Assembly (NCBI GenBank): GCA_030550455.1
Contig: JAUQPH010000002.1
Span: 245,066 to 309,065 of the forward strand
DNA: 64,000 nt
Source of the DNA: Thermoproteota archaeon
GTDB lineage: Archaea; Thermoproteota; Thermoprotei_A; Sulfolobales; NBVN01
Reading direction: 5' to 3'
Shown here piece after piece: positions 44,929 through 53,205 of the stretch. The notes beneath the pieces were generated by a model. It saw nothing but the letters and a program-made list of their open reading frames with translations. It was not told the origin of the DNA and did no database searches. Position numbers and translations under genes: made by a program. How positions within the stretch are numbered: position 1 is the stretch's first letter; each line of letters starts with the position of its first letter.

Positions 44929-45171
44929 TCAGAGCTTTTTACCTGTTTTTGCCTCAATAAACTTTCTTATAGCAACTGGTACTTCTCCAAGCCATAACCA
45001 AGGACCTATTAGGATAAGTAGAAAGCCTGATGCTATGAGAACAGCATCGCTCGTTATAGCTCCTTTCTTACCTATGGAGCCAACGGTTAGGTTAACGTAT
45101 AGTAACTCATATAGTATCAATATAACAGCTATCACAGTAATGATTACTCCAAGCACCTCTTTAGTTTTCAA
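44929..45171 (-). CDS. Small two-helix membrane protein co-transcribed with cstA
   Basis: The 80 residues form two membrane helices (about 6-27 and 42-65) and a basic end. Its stop codon lies inside the ribosome site of cstA, so translation is coupled. It may be an accessory subunit of the transporter, comparable in position to small partners of bacterial CstA, but with no recognisable family. Confidence 0.65.
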   Translation of the reverse strand: MKTKEVLGVIITVIAVILILYELLYVNLTVGSIGKKGAITSDAVLIASGFLLILIGPWLWLGEVPVAIRKFIEAKTGKKL

Positions 45172-45328
45172 TTGGAGGCACCAAAAGTTTTAAGCCATTT
45201 TTAGTATTTAAGTATTACTGTTTACATCCCTGATTATGTGCTTATTAATTATTGACCGAGAATCAATAAAGTGAATTGTGGGGGGAATAAACTTATTTAC
45301 GTTAATTAGAATCGGAGATAGGGTTGCT

Positions 45329-46420
45329 ATGAAGGCTGTGTTACTCGCAGGTGGTTACGCTACTAGATTAAGACCATTAACTCTCACTAGACCTAAGCCT
45401 CTTCTACCTATTCTTGGGCGACCTCTGATTCTCTGGCTTATTGATAACCTCAAGAGAGCTGGTGTACGTGAGTTAGTTATATCTGTTAAGTACATGTCTA
45501 ATCAAATAGTAGACTTGTTGGGAGACGGTAGTGAACTGGATGTGTCAATAGAGTACGTAGAAGAGAATCACCCGCTTGGCGATGCCGGACCACTGAGGCT
45601 TATAGACAAAAAGGTAGGGTTAAGCGAGACCTTCCTTGTACTCTATGGAGACGTATTTTCAGATGTTGATGTGCGCGCAGTAATAGACTTTCACAAAAGT
45701 AAGAATGCTTTAATGACCTTAACTGCGGTACGAGTAGATAGCCCGGAGAGGTACGGTATCCTCAGTATTAATGAGGAAGGTGCTGTCATAAACTTTGTCG
45801 AGAAGCCTACCTATAGACCCCAGTCGAATTTAGCTAACGCTGGTGTGTACGTTTTTGAACCCGAGGTCCTCACGTACGTCTATGAGGACAAAAAACAGAA
45901 GATCTCTGTAGACCTAATGCCTAAAGTGCTGAGAACTGGAAGGGTCTACGCATATGTCCACGATGGGATATGGTTTGATATAGGCATTCCTGAAGACTAT
46001 CTGAAAGCTAATATTGTTGCACTAAACGCTCTCTACCCGAGTGGGTTCGTAGCGAACAACTCGGAAGTTCGAGGAGAAGTTGTCGGACCAGTATACATAG
46101 GTAGCGAGGTCGTTGTAGGCAAAGGTAGCATTGTAGGGCCGAACAGCGTTCTACTCGACCAGGTCTCGGTCGGTGATTTTTCTATGGTTAAGGGTTCCGT
46201 CGTAATGAAGGGAAGTAGAATAGGCTCCTCAACATACATAAAGAACTCTGTAGTTGGAGAAAGCTGTTCGATAGGTAACTGGGTTAGGATAGAAAGTGGA
46301 ACGATAATAGGAGACCAAGTAAGCATAACTGATGAAGTGTTTGTAAACAAGCGAAACTACATTCTCCCCTATAAAGAGATAAGTGAAAGCATATGGAATG
46401 AAGGAGGAGTAGTTTTGTAA
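45329..46420 (+). CDS. Sugar-1-phosphate nucleotidyltransferase with left-handed beta-helix tail
   Basis: The N-terminal 235 residues have the nucleotidyltransferase signature LAGGYATRLRPLTLTRPKPL, then GDVFSDVD for metal binding and FVEKP. The C-terminal part has hexapeptide repeats (VVGPVYIGSEVVVGKGSIVG). This is the layout of archaeal mannose-1-phosphate guanylyl- or glucosamine/glucose-1-phosphate uridylyl/thymidylyltransferases; substrate is not decided. The ATG at 45329 with a purine-rich GGAGATAGGG upstream is preferred over an upstream GTG at 45278. Confidence 0.9.
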   Translation: MKAVLLAGGYATRLRPLTLTRPKPLLPILGRPLILWLIDNLKRAGVRELVISVKYMSNQIVDLLGDGSELDVSIEYVEENHPLGDAGPLRLIDKKVGLSETFLVLYGDVFSDVDVRAVIDFHKSKNALMTLTAVRVDSPERYGILSINEEGAVINFVEKPTYRPQSNLANAGVYVFEPEVLTYVYEDKKQKISVDLMPKVLRTGRVYAYVHDGIWFDIGIPEDYLKANIVALNALYPSGFVANNSEVRGEVVGPVYIGSEVVVGKGSIVGPNSVLLDQVSVGDFSMVKGSVVMKGSRIGSSTYIKNSVVGESCSIGNWVRIESGTIIGDQVSITDEVFVNKRNYILPYKEISESIWNEGGVVL

Positions 46421-47145
46421 ATTAAACGATGACTCGTGCTAAACGCTTTGTAGTGCTCTATAGTATAGAGAGCTGTCGCCTAAATCAGTATGACCCAGGT
46501 TTATCTAGAGAATTACTAACTAAATAAATCAGTGAGGCTACGTAGCTCAAACCTTTGTACTCTATTTATTTCTATTAACGGCTTGACGAAACATCAGGTT
46601 TCCGAAATTCTCGACCTCACTTCAAATCTATCCTTAACTGGAGAAGAAGCATTCTAAAGCCAAAACGATATTCTTGTCTCTCATACATCTCCCCAAAGAC
46701 AGATATTTCGTCCGCAGCCCATTCTCTCAAGCTTGGCGGCAGCTACGTATTAACATATTAACTCGCTTGCTAGCTATATACGTGAATGATGAAGCCGCTC
46801 CAAGAGCAGATGTTGTGACGATCTCGCGACGAACTGAAACGATTGCTTAACGATCTCTACCATTTTATTACTCGTAACTCGTATGTCCTGCTAACTGATC
46901 TAACTTTCCTTCCTTGTTACCGTTCAAGATAGTTTGAAAACAGTTTCGAGCACGGTAAGCTATGACCGACGGAGAATGGCTTAGGTAGAGTGTGGTATTA
47001 CCAAGTAAAACAAACCGGCACCGAACAAAGAGATAACTAAACAAACTCTTGAAACGAAGTTTCTTGAATATAGGCTCTCGAATAGTAACCTCGAAACTCT
47101 GAGGCACTCTTAATACACTAAACGATAAGTCATCTGGGAACTAAG
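46421..47145. other. Long intergenic region with a C/D RNA and possible gene remains
   Basis: This 725-bp gap holds the C/D RNA candidate at 46786. On the minus strand between about 46745 and 46620 there is a 42-codon stretch (LREWAADEISVFGEMYERQE and onwards) that looks protein-like but has no start signals and no recognised family. A 79-codon frame at 46868-47107 (minus) does not look like a real gene. I see nothing else. Confidence 0.35.
46786..46837 (+). ncRNA. Box C/D guide RNA (strong candidate)
   Basis: Box C ATGATGA (46786-46792), a D'-like CAGA (46807-46810), box C' GTGACGA (46815-46821), exactly 12 nt (TCTCGCGACGAA) and box D CTGA (46834-46837). A TATA-like AACATATTA near 46752-46760 lies at the right distance. 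The D guide is complementary to CGUCGCGAGA, which resembles the conserved GUCGUGAGACAG stretch of 23S rRNA domain V as I recall it. The fifth base before box D would then point to a U in that stretch. Confidence 0.65.
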
Positions 47146-48723
47146 TTGAGAGTTGCTGTAGTTGATTGTCTTGCTTCTAGCCCTACCGGTAAAAGAGTTT
47201 CTAGTGTTGACGTAATAGGGGTTGGTCCAAGGCTTGTGGTAGGTATCTTAAAGAAGCTCGGTGTAGATGCTCATCTATTTGAGTGCGAGACTGCTTTAAA
47301 GGGTCCTATAAGTAGTCAGCGAGAGTTCGATGTGATAATGGTTTCCGGGATGTCGGCAGATTTGATGACTATGGGGATGGTCTTAAAGAAGTGGAAGCAT
47401 GTAAATTGGTCCATTGCTGGAGGTCCGGCCTGCGTTGATTACGAAGAACTTTTGAGACTGGGGTTTAATGCCGTCGTCTGGGGTGAAGCAGAGATCTCGC
47501 TTCCAAGTTTAGTGAACGCCCTCAGGACTGGTGAGCTGAGTAGTGTTCCAAATCTGATTTTTCGAGAGGAAGGTGGCGTAGTCTCCAATATAGTTGCGGA
47601 CTACGCTCGAGAACCTCTTCTATGGTCGTTTACTCCCGACGTAGGGTCTGTGAAAAACTATAGGTACTTTTGGGCATGTAGAGTTTATGTAGAGGTGGTT
47701 AGAGGCTGTAGCAATTTCTATAGGACTACATTACCGGTCGTATTACATAACAAGATAATTAAGTGCGAACATTGCGATATTTGTAAAACCGGTGACTTAG
47801 AAGATAGGCTGTCGTGTCCCCTGATGATCCCTCCAGGCTGTGGATACTGCTTAGTACCAAGACTTCACGGTCCAGCAAGATCTCGACCTGTAGACCAGAT
47901 AGTAAAGGAGATCGAGGACCTAGTCGAGATTGGTGTCACAAGAGTAGTGCTGAGTGCTCCAGACATACTCGACTACGGTCGAGACTGGCTAGTGAGACCT
48001 AAGCCCCTCACAGACCCTAGGTACCCTCCCGCTAACATAGACGCACTCGAAAAACTCCTGAATGCCGTATCCTCCATTCCAGAAATAGAGAAAAGAAGAA
48101 CGTACTTGATGATCGAAAACGTGAAGCCAAACCTAGTTACGGAGGAAGTAGCAAAAGTGTTGGGTAGGTACTTACGTGGGACCAGTGTTAATATAGGTTT
48201 GGAAACTGGGGACCCAGAGCACCACAAACAGCTGGGAAGGCCATCTACTGTTGAGGAAGTCCTAAGAGCTATCAAACTATTGAGAGACTCAGGCCTCGTA
48301 CCCTACGTGTACGCTATCTATGGGTTACCTGGCGAAAGTTGGAAAACTGTCAGAAGCACTATAAAGGTTTTAAAGAAAGCTACAAAGCTTGGTGCTGAGA
48401 GAGTAATCCTATATAGGTTTAGACCTCTTAAGGGCTCGGCTTTAGGAGGCTATTATGCACCACGCAGTAACCCAAAGATAAGGGCTCTCAAAAACTTCGT
48501 GAACGCTTTAGAAATATCAGCTAAGAAAAAGCTCCTGGGAAAAAGCCTTAAAGTAGCAGTTGTAGATGTCCACGGTAAAGACACCTACATAGGCTACACC
48601 TTACCTCACGGTCCTGTTGCTATAGTCAAAAGCAGTGAAGACTTGCGGGGTAAGGTAGTCGATGTAGTAGTTCATAAGGTTAGAAAAAGAGAAGTAGAGT
48701 GCGTTCCTAAACAGAGTGCTTAG
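47146..48723 (+). CDS. B12-binding-type radical SAM protein with TRAM-like C-terminus
   Basis: Residues 1-130 have the Rossmann pattern of a cobalamin-binding domain (VIMVSGMSADLMTMGMVL, later GGPAC). The radical SAM core carries CPLMIPPGCGYCLVP, a CX7CX2C cluster motif rather than CX3CX2C, and further cysteines upstream (CEHCDIC). GLETGDPEHHKQLGRPSTVEE and YAIYGLPGES are core strands. The last 60 residues resemble a TRAM RNA-binding domain. I recall related archaeal proteins of unknown substrate; RNA modification is a possibility. It starts with TTG. Confidence 0.8.
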   Translation: MRVAVVDCLASSPTGKRVSSVDVIGVGPRLVVGILKKLGVDAHLFECETALKGPISSQREFDVIMVSGMSADLMTMGMVLKKWKHVNWSIAGGPACVDYEELLRLGFNAVVWGEAEISLPSLVNALRTGELSSVPNLIFREEGGVVSNIVADYAREPLLWSFTPDVGSVKNYRYFWACRVYVEVVRGCSNFYRTTLPVVLHNKIIKCEHCDICKTGDLEDRLSCPLMIPPGCGYCLVPRLHGPARSRPVDQIVKEIEDLVEIGVTRVVLSAPDILDYGRDWLVRPKPLTDPRYPPANIDALEKLLNAVSSIPEIEKRRTYLMIENVKPNLVTEEVAKVLGRYLRGTSVNIGLETGDPEHHKQLGRPSTVEEVLRAIKLLRDSGLVPYVYAIYGLPGESWKTVRSTIKVLKKATKLGAERVILYRFRPLKGSALGGYYAPRSNPKIRALKNFVNALEISAKKKLLGKSLKVAVVDVHGKDTYIGYTLPHGPVAIVKSSEDLRGKVVDVVVHKVRKREVECVPKQSA

Positions 48724-48745
48724 CTTATCAACTATAAAAGCAAGA

Positions 48746-49020
48746 GCCTCAAGCAACTCTTTCGAGCTTTGTGTCGGTTCATATTGCTCGATAGATGTAG
48801 TAAAACCGCTTGTAGGTGCCTATGCGTGGACCACTATGTGAAGGTTATCCGATGAGGGAGTAAGAGCCCCGTAGAAGAGGGTCGGGCTCTCCTGAAGATA
48901 TATCAAGATGTGGACCGTCCGAGCTCATTTCGAACGCCCGACGAAAACCCGAGCGGAATGCGGAAGAGAGAATGAGGCGATGAAACCAACTAACATAAAC
49001 TCATATAAGAGCTGAACCCC
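48746..49020 (+). mobile_element. TnpB-associated small element, older diverged copy 2
   Basis: It begins GCCTCAAGCAACTCTTT and ends GAGCTGAACCCC. Inside it keeps the hairpin (AGAGCCC paired with GGGCTCT, 48869-48895) and the right-end body (GCCCGACGAAAACCCGAGCG, then GATGAAACCAACTAACATAA), but with many substitutions. It lies 22 bp after the radical SAM gene and directly joins a tnpB remnant. Confidence 0.7.
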
Positions 49021-49325
49021 GCACCTGTCCACGATGTGGGTGCGTGATGAAGACCCAAGTGGGTGGGTGTTCATGTGCCCGAGGTGCGGTCTCGAAATGG
49101 ATAGGCAGAAGCTAGCACCTCTCGACATCTACATCAAGTACACCAAGATGTGGAGTCCCCCCACAGCTGTGAGCCCAATGAGGGGGAGCTGTGTGTTGGG
49201 GTTACCCCAAGTGAGGGAGACCGACGAGGTGGCCACCGATGAAGGGTGCCCGAGTTCTGCGAAGTCGAAGGTTGACAAAAAACCACATCAACCGACTCGA
49301 AACCCATACCCCGAACGAAATTACA
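49021..49325 (+). pseudogene. C-terminal remnant of a second TnpB family
   Basis: Two zinc-knuckle pieces in different frames (TCPRCG, then MCPRCGLEMDRQKLA) are followed by TDEVATDEGCPSSAK and PHQPTRNPYPER. This is the zinc ribbon and tail of an archaeal TnpB different from the intact one. The same tail, more decayed, occurs on the minus strand at 63493-63776. The RuvC part is missing. The right end is probably the CCCC at 49309-49312. Confidence 0.7.
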
Positions 49326-49348
49326 GGTAAGCTAGTAACTCGCACTGA

Positions 49349-50575
49349 CTAAACCCTTGAAATCACCATCTTCTCTGGGTCTAATAGCTTGGTACTCGCT
49401 AGAATTAGTACTATCGAGAACACTAGAGAGTAAGTTAAATACGCAACTGCTCTTAAAAGCTCTCCAAGCGATGTCCTAATGACCGCAGACGCTAGTGAGG
49501 CGTAAGGTATAGCTAGTAATATAGACATCGGCACTCTGAGTTCGTCTAAGTTAACGAATAAAGAGGCTAGATATGTTACTGAAGCTATCCCTATTACTGA
49601 CGCAGATGATATGCTTGCAGCCCTTATGGATGGAGACCTGAGGACTATGGGGAGGGATATAGAGAGAGATACTAGTATCGAGGTATAGGAGGAACAGAAG
49701 AGCACTACTAGAACCTCTGGAGAGACGTACTTAGCTACATTGGCTGAGTGAACTACAGTTGGTGCTAGGTAAAGTAGTACAGCACCTACTACACTACTAG
49801 CACCCCCGACTAAGCCGACTAAACTAGCGGCAAGAGACTTTCCTAGGATGAAGGATGTTCTGCTAATAGGTGTCGAGAGAAGCTTCTCGAGAGTTTTTCT
49901 CTCTTTTTCTCCAACTAGCGAGTCAGCTATATAGGACGCTGCTGGTGTAGTTACAAACGCTAGACTAACCGCCAGCATTCTACTCAAATAGAGGCGGAGC
50001 TCCTCCCCGGCTTCGGCAGGTCTTCCGGCAGGTGTTAGCGCAACAGTCCTTAGAGCTATAGGGTTAAGAACGGCTTCTGTTTTTACAGTTAGATTAGCTA
50101 GTTTTCCAAGGTTGTAAACCTTAGCTTCCGAAACTATTCTTGAGATATGATTAAGCAACAGCTCTACGTAGGCAACAGCTTGATCGACCCTGGGCGAGCC
50201 AAGTCTCTTGACTAAAATTACGGATGCCTGGTGTTCGTAGCTAGTTAAGTTTGCTACAAAGCCCACCGGAATCTTGAGGATTACTTGGGCTACCTCGGTT
50301 TCTTCACTTGTAGTAAGAAAACCAAAGTGCGTTAGATAATCTCGCAAGAAGAGCGCTATGGATTGTGAGCTTACACTAAAGTTACCTATAGATGCCTCAG
50401 ATAGGTCTTCGTCTATTACAGCTATGACTACTTCCTGAACTGCTGGTAGATAAACGAGTACAACACCCATAAACGGGAGGGTCACGATAGGTGTTAAAAT
50501 GACCATTAGCAAGGTCTTTTTATCCCTAAGCATCTCCTTAACTTCTTTCCAGAGGACTATGCTGAGGTCACGCAT
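49349..50575 (-). CDS. ABC-2 type transporter permease (NatB-like)
   Basis: The 408-residue protein has one N-terminal membrane helix after the KEVKEMLRDKKTLLMVILTP signature of NatB/YhaP permeases, a large extracellular domain (about 45-200), and five or six C-terminal helices around FVTTPAASYIADSLVGEKERKTLEKLLSTPISR. It probably exports a lipid, peptide or drug, or sodium, with the ATPase encoded upstream. The ATG at 50575 has GGTGG upstream and overlaps the ATPase gene. Confidence 0.88.
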   Translation of the reverse strand: MRDLSIVLWKEVKEMLRDKKTLLMVILTPIVTLPFMGVVLVYLPAVQEVVIAVIDEDLSEASIGNFSVSSQSIALFLRDYLTHFGFLTTSEETEVAQVILKIPVGFVANLTSYEHQASVILVKRLGSPRVDQAVAYVELLLNHISRIVSEAKVYNLGKLANLTVKTEAVLNPIALRTVALTPAGRPAEAGEELRLYLSRMLAVSLAFVTTPAASYIADSLVGEKERKTLEKLLSTPISRTSFILGKSLAASLVGLVGGASSVVGAVLLYLAPTVVHSANVAKYVSPEVLVVLFCSSYTSILVSLSISLPIVLRSPSIRAASISSASVIGIASVTYLASLFVNLDELRVPMSILLAIPYASLASAVIRTSLGELLRAVAYLTYSLVFSIVLILASTKLLDPEKMVISRV

Positions 50576-51299
50576 TTTCGCCACCGGCTAATTTAACGAA
50601 TGCTTCTTCAAGATCTCCTGCTCCCGCATCGGCTAATATCTGCTCTATGCTACCAACAGCAACAATTCTTCCGGAATGAATTAAGGCTACTCTATCACAT
50701 AGCTTACTTACTTCAAACATGTTATGAGATGAGAAAATTATGGTAGTGCCAAACTCTTTGGCAAACTGCTTTATTATCTCTCTAACGTATCTTGCCGAAA
50801 CCACATCTAAACCTACTGTCGGTTCGTCGAGTATAGCTAGGCGCGGTTTAACCATTAAGGTTGATGCTACAGCAACTCTTCTAGACATTCCCTTGCTATA
50901 AGTTTCAGCTTTTCTCTTTAAGTCTTGTTCGGAGATGCCGGCAATGGACACACCTAATCTCACGATTTCATCGATGTTTTTCGAGCCGAAGTATGTCATC
51001 GCGAAGAGCTTCATGTTTTCAAATCCAGTAAGTCTTCCGTAGAGATTTGCCTCCTCCGGGAGGTAACTTACGAACCTTCTGATTTTATCCACATCCTTTG
51101 GTACTCTAAATCCAAGGACTTCGACCTCTCCAGCAGAAGGTTTCAACAGTCCTGCCACGATCCTGAGAAGAGTGGTCTTACCGGCACCGTTTGGACCAAC
51201 GATGCCGAAGACTTCTCCTTCAGTTACCTCGAGGTTTATTCCACGTAAGACCTCTCTTTTCCCAAATGACTTACGTAGGTTTAAAACTCTAACTACCAC
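50568..51299 (-). CDS. ABC transporter ATP-binding protein (NatA-like)
   Basis: It has all ABC motifs: Walker A GPNGAGKTT, Q-loop SYLPEEANLYGRLT, signature YSKGMSRRVAVAS, Walker B RLAILDEPTVGLD and the H-loop SSHNMFE. A GTG at 51299 gives the usual N-terminus (VVRVLNLRKSF); the frame is open to 51329 and that start would overlap pcc1. It pairs with the permease that follows. Confidence 0.93.
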   Translation of the reverse strand: MVVRVLNLRKSFGKREVLRGINLEVTEGEVFGIVGPNGAGKTTLLRIVAGLLKPSAGEVEVLGFRVPKDVDKIRRFVSYLPEEANLYGRLTGFENMKLFAMTYFGSKNIDEIVRLGVSIAGISEQDLKRKAETYSKGMSRRVAVASTLMVKPRLAILDEPTVGLDVVSARYVREIIKQFAKEFGTTIIFSSHNMFEVSKLCDRVALIHSGRIVAVGSIEQILADAGAGDLEEAFVKLAGGENA

Positions 51300-51303
51300 C
51301 GAG

Positions 51304-51561
51304 TTACTGAGTCTCAACAAGCTTCTCACCCACTTTAATGGCTTCTAGCGATAGGTAGGTTAACCTAATTAGGGAATTAAGTGTTGCTCTAAGTGCGGAT
51401 TCATCTTCAGCGTCGATGATGATGGTGAGACAGCTTCCGATTAGTTTTAGATAAACCTTAACATTCCTAAGAGTAATCTTGCTCTCAGGAATTAAAGCCC
51501 TCCAAATAGCTGTCGCCACATCCTCGGAACCGAGCTCGAGGTTTATCTCTGCTTTATGCAC
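51304..51561 (-). CDS. pcc1: KEOPS complex subunit Pcc1
   Basis: The 85 residues fit Pcc1, the dimerisation subunit of KEOPS, which makes threonylcarbamoyl-adenosine in tRNA. Supporting features are the N-terminal strand (KAEINLELGSEDVATAIWRAL), the middle strand with SCLTIIIDAEDESALRATLNS and the C-terminal helix LIRLTYLSLEAI. It stands just upstream of the ABC transporter genes, probably without functional link. Confidence 0.85.
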   Translation of the reverse strand: MHKAEINLELGSEDVATAIWRALIPESKITLRNVKVYLKLIGSCLTIIIDAEDESALRATLNSLIRLTYLSLEAIKVGEKLVETQ

Positions 51562-51643
51562 TCACCACACACCGGAGAATACTTAGCGGAGAACTTATCA
51601 AGGCACGCTTTTGGTTTCTTCGAGAAAGGCTTAAACGCAAAAA

Positions 51644-51826
51644 GCCTAAAGCGACTGTTTTGGGTTTTCTGTTACTTTGTGTTGCTTGGTAGTTGCGTGA
51701 AGGTTACTCGATAGGAGATGGAAGCCGCGTAGATGGAGTAAGGATCCTCCCCGCGGGTAGACCGAGATTTGAAGACCTCGGGTAACCGAGCACATATTAA
51801 AGTTAAACCTCCTACTGAGAGCGGGG
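51644..51826 (+). mobile_element. Decayed TnpB-associated small element, copy 3
   Basis: It starts GCCTAAAGCGACTGTTTTGG, matching the left-end motif. It then shares GTGAAGGTTACTCGATAGGAG with the copy at 48746 (GTGAAGGTTATCCGATGAGGG there), and ends in a worn right end (CACATATTAAAGTTAAACCT ... GAGAGCGGGG). It fills most of the gap between pcc1 and the molybdenum hydroxylase genes. Confidence 0.55.
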
Positions 51827-51845
51827 CGTATCGCTCAAGAGCGAG

Positions 51846-52304
51846 CTATTTGGTTTCGCTTAATATTTTTTTAACGGCTTTCAGGACGTTTATATACCCT
51901 GTACACCTACATATATTCCCGATTAAAGCTCTCTTAACATCCTCTATGTTTCTTATCCCTTTGGTGATAGCGGCATATATTGTAGTAAGAAAGCCGGGAG
52001 TACAATAACCGCACTGAATAGCTCCTTCCTCAAGCATGGCGTCTATGATTATCTTGCCTACATGTGTTTGAGCTATGTAGTCTGGTGTGACGACCTCGTA
52101 ACCGTCTACTTTGGCAGCTAATACCAAGCAGGAAGTTACTGGTTTACCGTTCAAGAGTACGGTACATGAGCCGCACTCACCAACGCCACAGCCATACTTT
52201 ACGCTCTTTACCTTCAGCTTGTCCCTTAAAACATTTAAAAGAGTCTCATGAGGCTCTACTTCTACTTCAGTGACTACCCCGTTTAGTTTAAACTTGATCT
52301 TCAT
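51846..52304 (-). CDS. Molybdenum hydroxylase iron-sulfur subunit (CoxS/XdhA-C type)
   Basis: The 152-residue protein has the plant-type [2Fe-2S] motif YGCGVGECGSCTVLLNG and the second cluster motif QCGYCTPGF...GNICRCTGY. It passes electrons from the molybdenum site to FAD. The ATG at 52304 follows GGGTGA; the frame is open to 52361 but that would extend into the FAD subunit. It overlaps that gene by 17 nt. Confidence 0.95.
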   Translation of the reverse strand: MKIKFKLNGVVTEVEVEPHETLLNVLRDKLKVKSVKYGCGVGECGSCTVLLNGKPVTSCLVLAAKVDGYEVVTPDYIAQTHVGKIIIDAMLEEGAIQCGYCTPGFLTTIYAAITKGIRNIEDVKRALIGNICRCTGYINVLKAVKKILSETK

Positions 52305-53205
52305 TTTTGTCACCCACTTGAAGAAATCTCTCATAGGCTTTCCATATAGCGTCTCTAACAAGGATTTTTGCTACACGGGACCTATACCAAGCAGTTGACC
52401 TAACGTCGTCTATCGGAGCTATCTCGCTCACTATGAGCTCAGAGGCTCGGACGGCAGCTCTCTCCAAGCTCATACCGGTAATAGACTTCTCCGTAGTCCT
52501 TGCCCTTACTGGTGTGGGAGCTACAGAACCAAGAGCTATCCTTACTTCAGATACAATACCGTCCTCAGCTCTAAGGAGGACGGCGACACTAACTTTAGCT
52601 AAATCGAAAGAAGTTCTTCCAATTTTGACATAACTCCAGCCAAACTTTTGCTGACTTAGAGGTATTTTTATCGATCGAAGTATTTCTCCACGTTCGAGAA
52701 CAGTCTTTTTTGGCCCAGTAAAGAACTTCTCTATTGAGACCGTTCTAGGACCGTTGAGTGATGCTAACTCAAGTTCAGCATCGTATGTAAGTAGAGGAGG
52801 TACTGAGTCAGCAGCGGGGGATGCGTTGCATATGTTTCCACCTATGGTAGCGAGGTTTCTAATCTGCCAAGACCCGATCGATTCTACTACTTCAGCTAGT
52901 AGAGGCAGAGATTTCTTAACGATCTCGCTCTCCACTAATTCTTGCATAGTTACCGCACTACCAATCTCGATGTAGTTACCGTCTGTTCTAATAAACCTTA
53001 GCTCACTAAGCTCTGATACATCAATCAATGCCTTCGGCACTACTCTTCTATACTTTAAGTCTACTACGAGGTCCGTACCACCAGCCACTATCTTAGCATC
53101 CTCGATGCTGTTGAGAAGCTCGAGGGCTTCACGAAGATCTCTGGGCTTGTAGTATTCAAACTTTTGTGGAATCCTATAAGTGTTCACGGAATTTATTGCG
53201 AGCAT
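52288..53205 (-). CDS. Molybdenum hydroxylase FAD-binding subunit (CoxM type)
   Basis: The 305 residues show the FAD-binding motifs of the family: VAGGTDLVVDLKYR near residue 42, and TIGGNICNASPAADSVPPLL near 115, followed by the CO dehydrogenase flavoprotein C-terminal domain. It directly follows the large subunit gene (ends adjacent) and overlaps the small subunit. Confidence 0.95.
   Translation of the reverse strand: MLAINSVNTYRIPQKFEYYKPRDLREALELLNSIEDAKIVAGGTDLVVDLKYRRVVPKALIDVSELSELRFIRTDGNYIEIGSAVTMQELVESEIVKKSLPLLAEVVESIGSWQIRNLATIGGNICNASPAADSVPPLLTYDAELELASLNGPRTVSIEKFFTGPKKTVLERGEILRSIKIPLSQQKFGWSYVKIGRTSFDLAKVSVAVLLRAEDGIVSEVRIALGSVAPTPVRARTTEKSITGMSLERAAVRASELIVSEIAPIDDVRSTAWYRSRVAKILVRDAIWKAYERFLQVGDKNEDQV

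Noticed and set aside
46868..47107. 79-codon minus-strand gene
   Set aside because: Unusual composition, no start signal and no similarity; it appears to be a chance frame.
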